NCBI GenBank assembly: GCA_023419055.1
Contig: JAEZYO010000473.1
Location: 1-6,522, forward strand
DNA length: 6,522 nucleotides
Source: Pseudomonadota bacterium
Lineage (GTDB): Bacteria > Myxococcota > Polyangia > Polyangiales > Polyangiaceae
Direction: 5' to 3'
This document shows positions 5,051-6,522 of the stretch, in pieces. The position numbers and the translations under genes are program-made. Below the pieces are notes generated by a model. It had not been told where the DNA came from, ran no database searches, and saw only the letters and a program-made list of their open reading frames with translations. How positions within the stretch are numbered: position 1 is the first letter of the stretch; every line of letters begins with the position of its first letter.

Positions 5051-6522
5051 TCAGTTCCCGGAGGCTCGCGCCCGCGCGATGCCGAGTCGCTTCGCCAAGT
5101 TGAACAGGTTACTACGATCCATACCGAGCTCGCGGGCGGCGTCCGCCCACCCGCCGTGCCGCTCGAGCGCCTCGAGCACGGCGCGGCGCTGAAACGCGAG
5201 CACGCGCTCTCGGAGCGGGGTCGCAACTTCGAGCTCGGGCCTCGCAGGAGCCTGTGAGCCACGGGTCTCGAGATCGAGGTCGAGGTGCGCAGGCTGGATG
5301 GTGATGATCTCGCTCGCTTCCTTGCCGAAAGAAGCGCGTAGCGCCGCACGGCTCACCACGTTCTCGAGCTCGCGCACGTTTCCCGGCCAAGCTGCGGCGG
5401 CGAGCTGCGCGAGCGCGGTCGAGCTGAACCGCATCGGCCCCTTGCCGAGCCGGCGGCGTGCGACGTCCGCGAAGTGCTGCGCGAGGACCGAAATGTCTTC
5501 GCGTCGCTCGCGGAGAGCCGGAACCCGGAGCGGGAACGCCGCGAGACGGTGGTACAGGTCCGCTCGAAATCGACCCTTCTCGACTTCGGCAGGGAGGTCA
5601 CGGTTCGTCGCGGCGATCACGCGCACATCCACGCGGTGGACCTTGTCCGACCCCACGCGCTGCACCTCGCCTTGTTGCAGAGCGCGGAGGAGCTTGGGCT
5701 GGATGGTCGGCGGCAGCTCGCCGATCTCGTCCAGGAACAGCGTTCCGCCGCTCGCGACTTCGAACTTGCCCGAGCGATCTCGGACGGCACCGGTGAACGC
5801 GCCCGCCACGTGCCCGAACAGCTCGCTCTCGGCGATGGATTCCGGCAACGCGGCGCAGTTGACGTAGATCAGCGGCTCGGAAGCTCGCCTCGAGCTCGCG
5901 TGGACCTGGCGTGCCACGAGCTCTTTGCCGACCCCGGTCTCGCCCGTGATCAAGGCCGTCAACCCCGAGTTTGCGACCATGGCGATGTCGCGTAGCAGCG
6001 CTTTCAGAGCGGAGCTATTGCCGAGGAGGGAACCGCCGCTCGCGACCTCGATGCCGCGCTGGAGCTCGAGCGCCACGCGCTCGCGGTGCTGCGCCCTTTG
6101 CTCGAGGGCGTCTAGCAGCGCGCTCGTGCGCAGAGCGGCCCCGGCGAGCGCCGCGAGCATCTCCAAAAACTCCGGGCGGAGACCGTCGAAGGCGCCCGGC
6201 GCGAAAGCGTCGAACGTGAGCGCGCCGACCACCTCGCCGCCCTCCTTCAAAGCGACTCCCAGGCAATCGTGCACGTGCTCGAGCGCGTGGGGATGTCCCG
6301 CCACGAGGCCGTCGAACGGATCCTCCAGCGCTGAATCGGGCGGGAACCGAACCGGCGCGGGCGAGCTCAAGATCACGTCCAACCTCGGGTGCTCTCGCCT
6401 CGAGTATTGGAGACCGAGCGCTCGCGGCTCGAGTCCCCGGGCGCTGAGCGGCGACAGCACTTCGCCGCTCAGACGCAACAGGCATGCGGCGTCGCAGGGC
6501 ACCACGCGGCACACCGCGCTCA
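5051..6522 (-). CDS. norR: NorR-type nitric-oxide-sensing sigma-54 transcription activator (5' end cut by window)
   Basis: At least 489 residues lie in the window and the reading frame is open to its edge; by comparison with NorR roughly 30 N-terminal residues are missing. Numbering from the GTG at 6514, the GAF sensor spans about 5-140, the AAA+ ATPase about 163-385 and the Fis-type helix-turn-helix about 455-478. In NorR, NO binds a mononuclear iron held by R75, D96, D99, H111, C113 and D131. The matching residues here are R44 (HPRLD), D65 and D68 (DPFD), H82 and C84 (VHDC) and D102 (LTFD), all kept, with a two-residue insertion before the histidine. The ATPase has Walker A GETGVGKE (191-198), GAFTGA (238-243) for sigma-54 contact, Walker B GGTLFLDE (256-263) and FRADLYHRL (316-324). 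It should activate NO-detoxification genes from upstream enhancer sites with sigma-54. Its target is outside the window, probably beyond the right edge. Confidence 0.9.
   Translation of the reverse strand, partial: SAVCRVVPCDAACLLRLSGEVLSPLSARGLEPRALGLQYSRREHPRLDVILSSPAPVRFPPDSALEDPFDGLVAGHPHALEHVHDCLGVALKEGGEVVGALTFDAFAPGAFDGLRPEFLEMLAALAGAALRTSALLDALEQRAQHRERVALELQRGIEVASGGSLLGNSSALKALLRDIAMVANSGLTALITGETGVGKELVARQVHASSRRASEPLIYVNCAALPESIAESELFGHVAGAFTGAVRDRSGKFEVASGGTLFLDEIGELPPTIQPKLLRALQQGEVQRVGSDKVHRVDVRVIAATNRDLPAEVEKGRFRADLYHRLAAFPLRVPALRERREDISVLAQHFADVARRRLGKGPMRFSSTALAQLAAAAWPGNVRELENVVSRAALRASFGKEASEIITIQPAHLDLDLETRGSQAPARPELEVATPLRERVLAFQRRAVLEALERHGGWADAARELGMDRSNLFNLAKRLGIARARASGN

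Noticed and set aside
4393..5349. 318-residue minus-strand reading frame as one intact gene
   Set aside because: Its first hundred residues overlap norR out of frame and its last half is Arg-rich without similarity; only the middle MopE-like part is meaningful, so it is treated as a pseudogene fragment.

Overview
The window is GC-rich and dense with genes. It looks like chromosome from a myxobacterium (phylum Myxococcota), probably of the Polyangiales/Sorangium type. The evidence is indirect: cysteine-rich small lipoproteins, a MYXO-CTERM-like C-terminal tag on a secreted protease, a MopE-like DDDCDG metal-binding motif, an SdrD_B-like domain end, and a sigma-54 activator. I see no tRNA, rRNA, CRISPR array, insertion sequence or phage gene.

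Left block (about 60-2116, minus strand, read right to left): a secreted trypsin/V8-like serine protease with a lipobox (845-2116), a small cysteine-rich lipoprotein (444-848) and an 88-residue membrane protein (77-343). The protease stop and lipoprotein start overlap as ATGA. However, the last ~50 protease codons look like leader DNA of the lipoprotein gene, read through after loss of the original stop. A perfect 10-bp inverted repeat lies in the gap before the membrane gene, and a perfect 16-bp palindrome abuts that gene's stop. The membrane gene contains six tandem 9-bp repeats.

Middle block (2275-4061, plus strand): a DrrA/DrrB-type ABC exporter pair. It diverges from the protease gene across a 158-bp control region, and its two genes overlap as GTGA with a strong internal Shine-Dalgarno. 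It probably exports a drug, secondary metabolite or lipid; the substrate cannot be read from the sequence.

Right block (4073-6522, minus strand): a NorR-type nitric-oxide-sensing sigma-54 activator enters from the right edge, so its N-terminus is missing. All six residues of the NorR iron centre are present. Behind it lies a decayed gene (4596-5037) with a MopE-like motif fused out of frame to the end of an SdrD_B-like domain, then ~200 bp without a convincing gene, then another small cysteine-rich lipoprotein (4073-4390) that converges on drrB with 11 bp between stops.

The NorR target, normally a divergent or nearby NO-detoxification gene, is not in this window. Two places (protease tail, MopE/SdrD remnant) show frame disruption, which is either real decay or indel errors in the assembly. 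The most unusual elements are the protease/Cys-rich lipoprotein/membrane-protein cassette and the mosaic pseudogene; none is clearly a new defence or mobile system.
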